A stretch of 40,947 bases of DNA, taken from positions 1 through 40,947 of the forward strand of contig JAKADX010000039.1 in the NCBI GenBank assembly GCA_021818505.1, in the 5' to 3' direction. Below, in pieces: positions 32,907-40,847 of the stretch; the first letter of the stretch is position 1; each line of letters begins with the position of its first letter. The notes under the pieces were generated by a model. The model saw only the letters and a program-made list of their open reading frames with translations, was not told the origin of the DNA and searched no databases. A program made the translations under genes and the position numbers. This stretch comes from Pseudomonadota bacterium (GTDB lineage: Bacteria > Pseudomonadota > Alphaproteobacteria > Acetobacterales > Acetobacteraceae).

Positions 32907-34814
32907 ATGAGCGACGCTCGCACCCGCCTGATCTACGGCACGCCCGAAGCTCCTCCGCCGCTGCGACGTCTGACCGCAGGACCGCTCTCGGCGGAGCTGG
33001 AGGAAGGCAACCTGCGCGCCATCCGCCTGGACGGGATGGAGGTGATCCGCGCGGTGAGTTTCCTGGTGCGCAGCCGGACCTGGGCGACGCTGGCGCCGGA
33101 GATCTCCGACCTCAAGGTGGAACAGTCCGATGAGTGCTTCAGCGTCGGCTACGCGGCACGCGTGCGGGATGGCGCCGCGACGCTCGACTACATCGCCCAT
33201 ATTCATGGCGAAGCGGCGGGGCGGCTGACGTTCGACTGCGCGGCAACGGCCGTGACGGATTTCGAGACGTGCCGTGCTGGCTTCGTGGTACTGCACCCGT
33301 TGCTCGGCGTCGCCGGCAACCATGTAGAGATCGAGCACGCCGGGGGCGGAACTGAGCAGGGGCGGTTCCCATCGCTGATCGACCCGACGCAGCCGATGCG
33401 AGACCTGCGCGCGCTCACCCACACTCCGGTGCCCGGCCTGACCGTCACCTGTCGCATGGAGGGCGACACGTTTGAGATGGAAGACCAGCGCAACTGGACC
33501 GATGCCTCGTTCAAAACGTATTTGCGCCCGCTTGCGCTTCCCTGGCCGTACACGATCGCCGCCGGCGAGCGGCTGGCGCTGCGCGTGACCCTGACCTGTG
33601 GCGGCCGGCCGACGCGGCCCGCGCGGGGAGACGAGGCGATCCGCCTCGACATCGGCCCGCCGCTCGCCGCCATGCCGCCGCTCGCGCTGGGCTGCTCGCC
33701 GGCCGAGGCGGCAGCGGCGCTGGCGCATCTGGCGGCGCTGCGCGCGGCCGGCATCCCGGGACTGGTCTGCCGCTTCGATCCGCGTCTCGGGCACGGCGCG
33801 GCGGAGCTGGCGCGCTACCGCGACCTCGCCGCCGGCATCGGGGCCGAAGTCGAGTTGCAAATCGTCGTGCCGTCGCTCGACGCCTACGCGGCCGACCTCG
33901 CTACCGCAGCGGAAACGGTTGAAGCGGTCGGGCTGGCGCCGTCGGCGATCATGGTCGTCCCGGCCGCCGATCTGATCAGTACGCCGCCCGGCTCGCCCTG
34001 GCCGCAATGCCCGCCGCTCGACGAGGTGTATCGCGCGGCGCGTGCAGCCTTTCCCGGCGTGCGGCTCGGCGGCGGCATGTTCACGCATTTCACCGAGTTG
34101 AATCGCAAGCGGCCGCCGCTTGACCTGATCGACTTCGTCACCTTCGCTACCACCGCCATTGTGCACGCTGCCGACGACCGCTCGGTGATGGAGACGATCG
34201 AGGCACTGCCGGACATCGCCGCTTCTGCCCACGCGATTGGCGGCGGCCGGCCGTTCGTGGTCGGGCCGAGTGCCATTGGTATGCGCGACAACCCCAATGG
34301 ACTGGGGCCGCTGCCCAATCCGGCGCTTAAACGCCTCCCGATGGCTGCCGCTGATCCCCGGCAGCGCGGCCTGTTCAACGCGGCCTGGACGTTGGGCTTC
34401 CTCGCCGCGTTCGCGACCGGCGGCGCCGCGCGCATTGCCGTCTCCGCACCGGCCGGCGAGTTCGGCATCCTGGACGAGGAGGGTGTCTGGCCGGTGTTTC
34501 ATGTCCTGCGCGTCGCCGCCTCACTGCAGGGGGGCGAGGTCCGCGCGTTGCACGGCACACGTGGCACGCCGCTCGCCGGACTGCATGTCCGGTGCGGCCG
34601 GGTTGTGCACCTGCTGCTCGCCAATCTCGGCGATGCGGTGCAGACGGCCACGTTGCCGTCGGGCTTCATGGGCGCCAGCCTGCGCGTCCTGGACGCGCAG
34701 GCGCTGCTGCGCGGCGCGCGGGCGGCGGATGCGTTCACCGCAGCGAGGGCTAGTGTGGCACAAGAGCGTCTTGTGCTGGAGCCCTATGCCGTGGCGTGGT
34801 TACTCCGCGACTGA
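32907..34814 (+). CDS. apnL: D-apionate lactonase-like protein
   Basis: This is a 635-residue cytoplasmic protein (no signal) that I recognise from sequence memory as resembling the D-apionate lactonase family. Typical segments are RLIYGTPEAPPPLRRLTAGPLSAELE at the N-terminus, IRAVSFLVRSRTWATLAPEISDLKV, CRMEGDTFEMEDQRNWTDASFKTYLRPLALPWPY, and a second, barrel-like half with GGGMFTHFTELNRKRP. The known enzyme opens D-apionolactone to D-apionate in apiose breakdown. GAAGGAG precedes the ATG at 32907. It ends the CUT2 operon, so the importer probably brings in apiose, apionolactone or a similar branched sugar. Later enzymes of the known route (an oxidoisomerase and others) are not in this window. 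Confidence 0.65.
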   Translation: MSDARTRLIYGTPEAPPPLRRLTAGPLSAELEEGNLRAIRLDGMEVIRAVSFLVRSRTWATLAPEISDLKVEQSDECFSVGYAARVRDGAATLDYIAHIHGEAAGRLTFDCAATAVTDFETCRAGFVVLHPLLGVAGNHVEIEHAGGGTEQGRFPSLIDPTQPMRDLRALTHTPVPGLTVTCRMEGDTFEMEDQRNWTDASFKTYLRPLALPWPYTIAAGERLALRVTLTCGGRPTRPARGDEAIRLDIGPPLAAMPPLALGCSPAEAAAALAHLAALRAAGIPGLVCRFDPRLGHGAAELARYRDLAAGIGAEVELQIVVPSLDAYAADLATAAETVEAVGLAPSAIMVVPAADLISTPPGSPWPQCPPLDEVYRAARAAFPGVRLGGGMFTHFTELNRKRPPLDLIDFVTFATTAIVHAADDRSVMETIEALPDIAASAHAIGGGRPFVVGPSAIGMRDNPNGLGPLPNPALKRLPMAAADPRQRGLFNAAWTLGFLAAFATGGAARIAVSAPAGEFGILDEEGVWPVFHVLRVAASLQGGEVRALHGTRGTPLAGLHVRCGRVVHLLLANLGDAVQTATLPSGFMGASLRVLDAQALLRGARAADAFTAARASVAQERLVLEPYAVAWLLRD

Positions 34815-34825
34815 CGTGCTCGACG

Positions 34826-34918
34826 CATCACTGAGCCGAGCGTGAGCCCGCGCACCAGATGGCGCTGCACCATCATGCCCGGCACGATCAACCGCACAAG
34901 GGAAGTGACGGTGAACGC
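34826..34918 (-). pseudogene. Relic: C-terminal fragment of a CUT1 sugar ABC permease
   Basis: The minus strand encodes AFTVTSLVRL followed by IVPGMMVQRHLVRGLTLGSV, which matches the C-terminus of MalG-type permeases. Compare VQRHLIAGLTFGGVKG of the intact permease at 47-895. Nothing of the permease upstream of this fragment remains, because the dehydrogenase gene stops at 34944, and the normal stop is missing. The DNA differs from the intact gene, so it is not a recent copy. It marks an old deletion or recombination joint. Confidence 0.7.
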
Positions 34919-34943
34919 GCGCCGGCGCGCGACCCCGTGCGTG

Positions 34944-35972
34944 CTACTGCGTCTGCGTCAGCCAAGCTCCAACGCGAGCGTGGCGCAGCACCTCGGGGTT
35001 GACGACGTGGCTGGGCCGGCGGCCGTGGGCGACCGCCACGATGCTCGACAGGCCACTCTCCGCAATGCCGCGGAAGCACTCGTCGGTCCAGCACAGCGCG
35101 TGCGGCGTGACGATGACATTCTCCATCGTCATCAGCGGATTGGTGGGGTCGACCGGCTCTTGTTCGAAGACGTCCAGACCGGCGCCGGCGATCCGCTGCT
35201 CCCGCAACGCCGTGATCAGCGCGGCCTCATCGACGATCGGACCGCGCGCGACGTTGATCAGATAGGCGCCCGGCCGCATCAGCGACAATTGCCGCGCGCC
35301 GATCAGGTGATGGGTCTGTGGCGTGAGCAGGCACACCACGACGACGAAATCCGATTGGCTGAGCAGTGTGTCGAGGTCGACCAGGCTGCCCCCTTCGGCC
35401 GCCACGCTCGCGCCGTCCACATTCGGGTCGGTGGCGAGCAGGTTCAGCCCGAACGGCCGCGCGAGCCGCATGATCTCGCGCCCGATATTGCCCGCGCCGA
35501 CCAATCCGAGCGTACGGCCGACCAGGCCCATGCCCATGTGGTCGTTCTTGTCCGCCCATCGCCCGGCGCGCGTCAGCCGGTCCTTGATGAAGAGCTTCTG
35601 CGACAGTGCCATCACGAAGGTCAGCGCCGCCACGGCCACCGGCCGCCGCACACCGTCCGGCTGGATGGTCAGCAGCACCCCATTGTCGCTGCATGCGGCG
35701 ACATCCACGGAATCATAGCCGACGCCGTGTCGCGCGATCAGCCGCGTGCGTCCTGGCCCCTGTGCGAAGCTGGCGCGCGTCACCCGCGGCGCGTTGACAT
35801 AGATCGCATCGTAGCGCGCCAGATGCGCCGGGGTGATCTCCGCCGCCGGCGCGGGAAAGAACTCCCAGCGCAGTGCCGGATCATCCAGCACGCGCAGTGC
35901 CTCGGAGCCGAAGGTGGGCGCGCCGGCGGCATTGAGCAGGTCGCGCGTCAATCCGACGAAGAACTCTGCCAT
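34944..35972 (-). CDS. D-isomer-specific 2-hydroxyacid dehydrogenase
   Basis: This 342-residue NAD(P)-dependent oxidoreductase has VGAGNIG (158-164) in the Rossmann fold, and the catalytic triad is visible as Arg in NVARGPIVDEAAL, Glu in DVFEQEPVD and His in VTPHALCWT. It interconverts a 2-hydroxyacid and a 2-oxoacid, like phosphoglycerate or hydroxypyruvate/glyoxylate reductases. Only 3 bp separate it from the aldolase upstream, so the two form one operon. A reasonable inference is that it reduces or oxidises a product of that aldolase, such as a hydroxypyruvate-like acid. The ATG at 35972 has AAGGG upstream. Confidence 0.92.
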   Translation of the reverse strand: MAEFFVGLTRDLLNAAGAPTFGSEALRVLDDPALRWEFFPAPAAEITPAHLARYDAIYVNAPRVTRASFAQGPGRTRLIARHGVGYDSVDVAACSDNGVLLTIQPDGVRRPVAVAALTFVMALSQKLFIKDRLTRAGRWADKNDHMGMGLVGRTLGLVGAGNIGREIMRLARPFGLNLLATDPNVDGASVAAEGGSLVDLDTLLSQSDFVVVVCLLTPQTHHLIGARQLSLMRPGAYLINVARGPIVDEAALITALREQRIAGAGLDVFEQEPVDPTNPLMTMENVIVTPHALCWTDECFRGIAESGLSSIVAVAHGRRPSHVVNPEVLRHARVGAWLTQTQ

Positions 35973-35975
35973 GGC

Positions 35976-36800
35976 TCAACCCTTCCGTGCCCGCTGGCGC
36001 ACCGGCGCGCCCTCCCGGGATTGCGCCGCACTGGCTTCGCGCAACACTGCCAGGCCGCGCGACAGCGATTGCTGCAACATCAGCGTATCGGTGCCGCAGG
36101 CGAGAATCCGGAATCCCTTGGCGACATAGTCGCGCGCCCAGGTTTCGTCGGTCGGCATGAATCCGGCCGCCTTGCCGTGCCTGCGCGCGGAAGCGACGAT
36201 CGCATCGACAGCGGCGAGATAATCGGGGTGCGTGAACTGGCCGGGGATGCCCATGAAGTTGGTCATGTCGAAATGTCCCAGCCACAGCACGTCGATGCCG
36301 TCGATCGCGGCAATTTCGTCGACGGCGGCTGCGCCGCGCGGGGTTTCGATCTGGGCGATCACCAGCGTGCGGCGGTGTGCCGCCGCGATCTTGTCGGCCG
36401 GCGCGCCGCCCGTGTAGTCATCATGGGCCATGCCGAACCCGGCACCACGGATGCCGGCCGGCGGATAGCGCGTGAAGGAAACTATTTCCTTCGCCTGCGT
36501 CGCCGACTCGACCATCGGCACCATGATGCCCATAGCTCCCGCATCGAGGCAGCGTGCGATGAAATGGTACTGGGTGGTCGGCACGCGCACCATTGGCACG
36601 ATGCCGATTCCGCGGCAGGCGGCGAACTGCGCCTTGATGGTGTCGATGCCGGCACCGCTGTGCTCCATGTCGTAGAGCACGAACTCCGCCCCGGCGGCGG
36701 CGGCAATCTGCGCCATGCCGGGCGTGAAGAACTCGAACACCATGGTGCCGAACGCGGAACCGCCTTCCGCCAGTCGATGCTTCACCGGATTGTCACGCAT
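35976..36800 (-). CDS. HpcH/HpaI-family class II aldolase
   Basis: This 274-residue metal-dependent pyruvate aldolase carries all key residues at family positions: His47 (YDMEHSG), Arg72 (MVRVP), Glu152 (QIETPRG) and Asp178 (LGHFDMT). These enzymes split 2-keto-3-deoxy acids into pyruvate and an aldehyde. In sugar-acid breakdown they act after a dehydratase. The ATG at 36800 is used because GGGGGAAAG precedes it and the usual N-terminus (NPVKHRLAEGGSAFGTM) follows; an in-frame start eight codons upstream is less likely. It is followed by the dehydrogenase after 3 bp and preceded, 171 bp away, by the CaiB gene. The C-terminal tail is basic. Confidence 0.93.
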   Translation of the reverse strand: MRDNPVKHRLAEGGSAFGTMVFEFFTPGMAQIAAAAGAEFVLYDMEHSGAGIDTIKAQFAACRGIGIVPMVRVPTTQYHFIARCLDAGAMGIMVPMVESATQAKEIVSFTRYPPAGIRGAGFGMAHDDYTGGAPADKIAAAHRRTLVIAQIETPRGAAAVDEIAAIDGIDVLWLGHFDMTNFMGIPGQFTHPDYLAAVDAIVASARRHGKAAGFMPTDETWARDYVAKGFRILACGTDTLMLQQSLSRGLAVLREASAAQSREGAPVRQRARKG

Positions 36801-36900
36801 TGCTTTCTTTCCCCCCTGCTTCACGCGGTTTCAGCGCGTTAGCCTGACGTTCTCGTGCGGCGCCGCCACCGGCAACGCTGGATGACCTCGCTCCCCCTGA

Positions 36901-36942
36901 CTGGCCTGCATGTCGTTGTGTCAGGCCAGCATGCCGGCATGC
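36901..36942. promoter_or_regulatory. Hairpin and palindrome between CaiB and aldolase genes
   Basis: Arms CTGGCCTG (36901-36908) and CAGGCCAG (36922-36929) are perfect complements around a 13-bp loop. They are followed directly by the perfect 14-bp palindrome GCATGCCGGCATGC (36929-36942). They lie in the 171-bp gap upstream of the aldolase gene. No T-run follows on either strand, so an operator or mRNA structure is likelier than an intrinsic terminator. Confidence 0.45.
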
Positions 36943-36971
36943 GGCCGGTCAACCCCGTCGCCGGATCGCAG

Positions 36972-38153
36972 CTACAGGCCGAACTCCGCGCGCAGTGCCG
37001 CCGTGTGCTGGCCAATGCGCGGCGCCGCCGCGCCGACGGTCGTCCGCACGCCATCGACGCGTAGCGGCGCGCGGGTCGTTCGGATATGCACCGCGTCCTC
37101 CCGGGTCACCGTCTGCAACAGGTCGAGCATGGCGAAACCGTCGTTGCTGAGCAGCCCCGGCCAGTCCAGCACCTCGGCGCACCACACATCGGCGGGCTGC
37201 AGCAGGGCGAGCCAGTGCGCGGTCCGCGCGGTCGCCAGCCGAGCCGCGATCATCCGCTTGATCTCGTCGCGCCGCGTGAAGCCGGCAGCGGGATCGGCCG
37301 CGATCGCCGCCAGATCGTCCATTTCCAGCAAATGCGCGACCTTCGGCAGCGGCGTCATCGCCAGAGCCAGCCAGCCGTCGGCGGTGCGATAGACGCCATA
37401 CGGCGCGGCCAGATAGGCGTTGGCATTGCGGAAGCCGGAGCGGTTCGGCAGCCGGCCGCCGTCGTTCAGATGCGTGGTCAGCACCTCGAACTGAAGATCA
37501 ACCAGCGCCTCCATCAGGCTGGTCTCGACGTGCCCGCCCTCGCCCGTCATGCCGCGCCGCACCAGGCAGGCCAGCACGCCCTGGACGATCGCCGCCCCTG
37601 CCAGCATGTCGGCCACCGCCAGCCCGAACGGCACCGGCCCCTGGTCGGCGTCGCCGTTGAGCCACATCACGCCCGACCGCGCCTGCGCCAGCAAATCCTG
37701 CCCCGGCAACGCGGCCCATGGCCCGCTCTCGCCATAGCCGGTGATGCTGCCATATACGAGCCGCGGATTGAGAGCGCGCGCGGCCTCCCATCCAAGACCA
37801 AGCCGTGTCGCGATACCGGGCCGGAAATTCTGGATCAGCACGTCGGCACGTCGGATCAGTCCGCGTACCAGCGCGAGATCGGCCGGGTTCTTGAAATCCG
37901 CCGCGAAGCTTTCCTTGTTGCGGTTGATGGCGTGGAACAGCGTGGAATCGCCACCGATCTCGGTATCGCTGAGATACAGCCGCCGGCACAGATCGCCGCC
38001 ATCGGGCCGCTCGATCTTGATCACGCGCGCGCCCAGATCGCCGAGCCGCAGCGCGGCATACGGTCCCGACAGGAACTGCGCCATGTCGAGCACCAGCAAT
38101 CCGTCCAGCGGCTTGCCGGGGACCGCAGCATCGCCGATCATCGTTGCACCCAC
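36972..38153 (-). CDS. CaiB/BaiF family CoA-transferase (class III)
   Basis: This 393-residue enzyme moves CoA from one acyl-CoA to another acid. Family features are LDGLLVLDMAQFLSGPYAALRLGDLGARVIKIERPDGGD at the N-terminus, NRNKESFAADFKNP, IQNFRPG, and the catalytic Asp153 in LPGQDLLAQARSG. The start is GTG 38153 (GGGAGAAGG nearby) or the ATG at 38141. It is divergent from the MaoC hydratase gene 26 bp away, and such pairs often act in one acyl-CoA pathway. A dicarboxylate or branched acid substrate is plausible but not shown. Confidence 0.93.
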   Translation of the reverse strand: MGATMIGDAAVPGKPLDGLLVLDMAQFLSGPYAALRLGDLGARVIKIERPDGGDLCRRLYLSDTEIGGDSTLFHAINRNKESFAADFKNPADLALVRGLIRRADVLIQNFRPGIATRLGLGWEAARALNPRLVYGSITGYGESGPWAALPGQDLLAQARSGVMWLNGDADQGPVPFGLAVADMLAGAAIVQGVLACLVRRGMTGEGGHVETSLMEALVDLQFEVLTTHLNDGGRLPNRSGFRNANAYLAAPYGVYRTADGWLALAMTPLPKVAHLLEMDDLAAIAADPAAGFTRRDEIKRMIAARLATARTAHWLALLQPADVWCAEVLDWPGLLSNDGFAMLDLLQTVTREDAVHIRTTRAPLRVDGVRTTVGAAAPRIGQHTAALRAEFGL

Positions 38154-38179
38154 CCTTCTCCCGCCAAGAGGAGTCCGCC

Positions 38180-38635
38180 ATGGAACGCCCCCGTCATTTC
38201 GAGGATTACGTGCTCGGTGAAGTCCGCCGCACCCACGCGCGCACCATCACCGAGGCTGATTTCGTCATCCATGCCGGTCACACCGGCGACTTCTTTCCGC
38301 ATCACATGGATGCGGAGATGATGAAGGACAGCCAATGGGGCCAGCGCATCGCGCACGGCACCATGACCTTCGCCATCGGCATCGGCTTGACCGCCGGCGA
38401 GATCAATCCTCTCGCCTTCACCTACGGGTACGACCGGCTGCGCTTCCCGCGTCCGGTGTTCATCGGCGACACCATCCACACGCGGCTGACCGTGAGCGAA
38501 CTTGCGCCGGAAACCAGGCGACCCAATCACGGCCGCGTCGTCGAGACATGCGAGGTGGTGAACCAACGCGGCGACGTGGTGCTGGCCTGCCAGCACGTGC
38601 TGATGGCGCGGCGGCGCGATCACGGCGCCGCCTGA
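38180..38635 (+). CDS. MaoC-family (R)-specific enoyl-CoA hydratase
   Basis: This 151-residue hot-dog fold protein has the hydratase motif region DFVIHAGHTGDFFPHHMD, with Asp37 and His42 spaced as in the D-x4-H catalytic pair. The Asn usual between them is replaced (Phe39). The rest (RIAHGTMTFAIGIGL, RFPRPVFIGDTIH) is typical. AAGAGGAG stands before the ATG at 38180. With the divergent CaiB transferase it suggests activation and hydration of an acyl-CoA. It ends with a 16-bp convergent overlap with the oxidoreductase gene. Confidence 0.92.
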   Translation: MERPRHFEDYVLGEVRRTHARTITEADFVIHAGHTGDFFPHHMDAEMMKDSQWGQRIAHGTMTFAIGIGLTAGEINPLAFTYGYDRLRFPRPVFIGDTIHTRLTVSELAPETRRPNHGRVVETCEVVNQRGDVVLACQHVLMARRRDHGAA

Positions 38636-39672
38636 ACCGGAGTCGTCGGTGCCGCGTTCGCGGCAAAACATGCCTCGACCAACGACATCGTGTGCCAGGC
38701 ATCGGCGACCGCGGTGACCAGTGTCGCGTCCTCACCGGCGGCGAAGCGTTGCAGATTGGCCATGGTGCCGATGAAGGCATCAGGGAACCATCCGGCCCGC
38801 AGCATCACCTGTTCCCAACCGCGGCCCACCGTGATCCACAACTCGTCCGGCTCGCCGCGCGGATAGTCGAGCAGCAGCCCTAGCTTGACAAGCGCCGCAC
38901 CCTTCGTGCCCTCGATGCGGAATGTCGCATCCTGGAACTGCCGGCCGAAATCGTGGTCGTGATTGATCGACATCACGCAACGCACGCCCGGCCGCGTATC
39001 GAGGATCGCGGCGGTGCGCGTCTGCGCCAGCGTGTGCCGCGGATGCCCCATGGTGCGCGCGGCAACGCCCGTCGGGTTGCCGAGCAGCGCGCGCAGGAAG
39101 TCGAGATAGTGGATCGAGTGCAGCGAGAGTTCCAGTCGCTGCTCATGCGCCACGAACGGGAACATCGCCCATGGCGTCAGCAGGTTGAGGTGCACCTCGA
39201 CATCGACGATCTCGCCGAGCAGTCCGCGCGCCACCGCATCCTGCACGGCCAGCATCATCGCCGTGAAGCGGAGCTGGAAATTCACCGCCGCCGTCAGACG
39301 CCGCGCACGGCAAAGTGCGAGGATCGCGCTGGCCTGCGCCAGATCGCGTCCCATCGGCTTCTGCATCAGCACCGTGGACCCTTCCGGCAACGCGCGCAGC
39401 ACGTCCAGGTGCGCCCCCGGCGGGGTGGCGACATCGAACACCGCGTCCTGTGACGCCGCCTCGGCCAGGGTCGCGAACGTGCCGATGCCCCAGCGCGACG
39501 CGAGCGCGGCGGCGCGGCTGGCGTCGACATCATAAACGCCCAGCACGGGAAGCCGTGCGCGCCGATAGGCCGGCATGTGGGCATCCTGCACGATGCCACC
39601 GGCACCGATCAGCACGATCGGCCGTGGACGCGACGGCAGCGGCCAATCCTGCCGCAGTGGCGGAAGACTCAT
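38620..39672 (-). CDS. Gfo/Idh/MocA-family oxidoreductase
   Basis: This 350-residue NAD(P)-dependent sugar or sugar-derivative dehydrogenase has its nucleotide-binding fold at PIVLIGAGGIVQDAHMPAYRRA (about 18-39). The usual EKP motif reads QKP (104-106, with Lys105), and a C-terminal beta-sheet domain includes HSIHYLDFLRALLG for substrate binding. Its ATGA start overlaps the stop of the solute-binding protein, so it is the last gene of the CUT1 operon that crosses the contig join. Enzymes of this family often oxidise the sugar imported by the linked transporter. The exact substrate is open. Confidence 0.92.
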   Translation of the reverse strand: MSLPPLRQDWPLPSRPRPIVLIGAGGIVQDAHMPAYRRARLPVLGVYDVDASRAAALASRWGIGTFATLAEAASQDAVFDVATPPGAHLDVLRALPEGSTVLMQKPMGRDLAQASAILALCRARRLTAAVNFQLRFTAMMLAVQDAVARGLLGEIVDVEVHLNLLTPWAMFPFVAHEQRLELSLHSIHYLDFLRALLGNPTGVAARTMGHPRHTLAQTRTAAILDTRPGVRCVMSINHDHDFGRQFQDATFRIEGTKGAALVKLGLLLDYPRGEPDELWITVGRGWEQVMLRAGWFPDAFIGTMANLQRFAAGEDATLVTAVADAWHTMSLVEACFAANAAPTTPVQAAP

Positions 39673-40847
39673 GCCACGATTCCGGCGATGCGGGCCTGTG
39701 CGCGCTCCAGCAGGTCTGCCGTCGCCGCCTGCGTGGTCAGCGCCTCGGTCAGCATGTCATCAATCGCGTGCGCCACGTCCGCCAGACGCACGATACGAGG
39801 CAGCGTGCGGGCCACCGCGTGCAGGCGGTCCAGTTCGTGATAGAACGGCACGATCCGGTTCACCTCGGCGTCGCCCCAGGTTGAGCGGCGCACGCCGATG
39901 CCGCCCTCCGTCGTCGTCAGCTTGTCCATCGCCGGTGTCGCGCAGTGGCGAAGGAAGTCCCAGGCCAAATTGCGATGCCTGCTGCCGGCGCAGATCGTGA
40001 GCAGCCAGAACACGTTGAGCGATACGCTGGCGCCGCCTGCACCCCGCGGCAGCGGCGCGATGCCGACCCGCCCGCGCACGCGGCTGTCGGGTGAGGTTTC
40101 GGCGAGTGCCGCGAAGCCGAACCAGTTGGCCATCAGTGCTACCCGCCCCTCGCAGAAGCGCAGGCCCGAGGCGACGCTGTCGATCTCCCGCACATCCGCC
40201 GGCACCGCGTCCCGATCGGCGGCGAGGTTGCGGATGAAGTCCAACGCGGCCACCGCCGCCGTGGTTTGCAGCGTCGGCCGCCCGCCGTCATCGAACGGCG
40301 CGCCACCGCGGCTCCAGAGCTGCACGCAGAAATCGTAGAAGGAGTTATGCCCGTCCGGATAGAGCGCCAGGATCGTGCCGCTGCGCCCGGAAGCGGGATC
40401 GTGCAGCCGCCGCGCGGCCGCGTGATATTCCTCCCAGGTCCGGGGCACCTCGTGCAGCAGATCGGTCCGGTAGATCAGGCATTGCGGGCCGTCGTGATAC
40501 GGCATCCCCCAGATACCGCCGGCGAAGTCCTGTAACCCCAGGAGCGATGGGCTCCAACCCTGTGGGAAATCCGCGACGGGATGTGTCTGCATCAGCGGGC
40601 GCAGATCGGCGGCGATACCCGCCTGTTGCGCCTCCGCGATCCAGTCGGTCGGCATGAACGCCACGTCCCACGCGCCGCTTGCCGCCTCGCCGCGCTCGAA
40701 CAGCGCTGCGTGCAGTGGGTTGAGGTCAAAGGCCACCGCTTCGATCTCCAGGTCGCTGCCGGAGGCGGCGGCGAAGGATTGCCACTGCTTGACGATCGCG
40801 CTTTCGAAGGGCGGAAACTTGCGCACCGCGACGCGGAACTTTGCCAC
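39669..40847 (-). CDS. Family 1 ABC solute-binding protein without signal peptide
   Basis: This 392-residue protein has a bilobed binding-protein fold (AVRKFPPFESAIVKQWQSFAAASG, GAWDVAFMPTDWIAEAQQAG, GIWGMPYHDGPQCLIYRTDLL, GRVALMANWFGF). It starts MAKFRVAVRKFPPF, with no signal peptide and no lipobox. The start GTG at 40847 is well supported by GGGAGG six bases upstream, and an in-frame extension would hit the permease gene. It may be a cytoplasmic sugar-sensing or carrier protein, or it may have lost its export signal. On the closed circle it follows the second permease by 12 bp and overlaps the oxidoreductase by ATGA, so it belongs to the CUT1 operon. Confidence 0.88.
   Translation of the reverse strand: MAKFRVAVRKFPPFESAIVKQWQSFAAASGSDLEIEAVAFDLNPLHAALFERGEAASGAWDVAFMPTDWIAEAQQAGIAADLRPLMQTHPVADFPQGWSPSLLGLQDFAGGIWGMPYHDGPQCLIYRTDLLHEVPRTWEEYHAAARRLHDPASGRSGTILALYPDGHNSFYDFCVQLWSRGGAPFDDGGRPTLQTTAAVAALDFIRNLAADRDAVPADVREIDSVASGLRFCEGRVALMANWFGFAALAETSPDSRVRGRVGIAPLPRGAGGASVSLNVFWLLTICAGSRHRNLAWDFLRHCATPAMDKLTTTEGGIGVRRSTWGDAEVNRIVPFYHELDRLHAVARTLPRIVRLADVAHAIDDMLTEALTTQAATADLLERAQARIAGIVA

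Noticed and set aside
32535-34502. A 655-residue open frame on the minus strand
   Set aside because: It is antisense to the lactonase-like gene, has low-complexity Arg/Gln/Ala composition and no ribosome binding site.
34842-36842. A 666-residue open frame on the plus strand
   Set aside because: It is antisense to the dehydrogenase and aldolase genes, which keep catalytic residues. Its translation is rich in Arg, His and Gln with no domain. It is a high-GC shadow frame.
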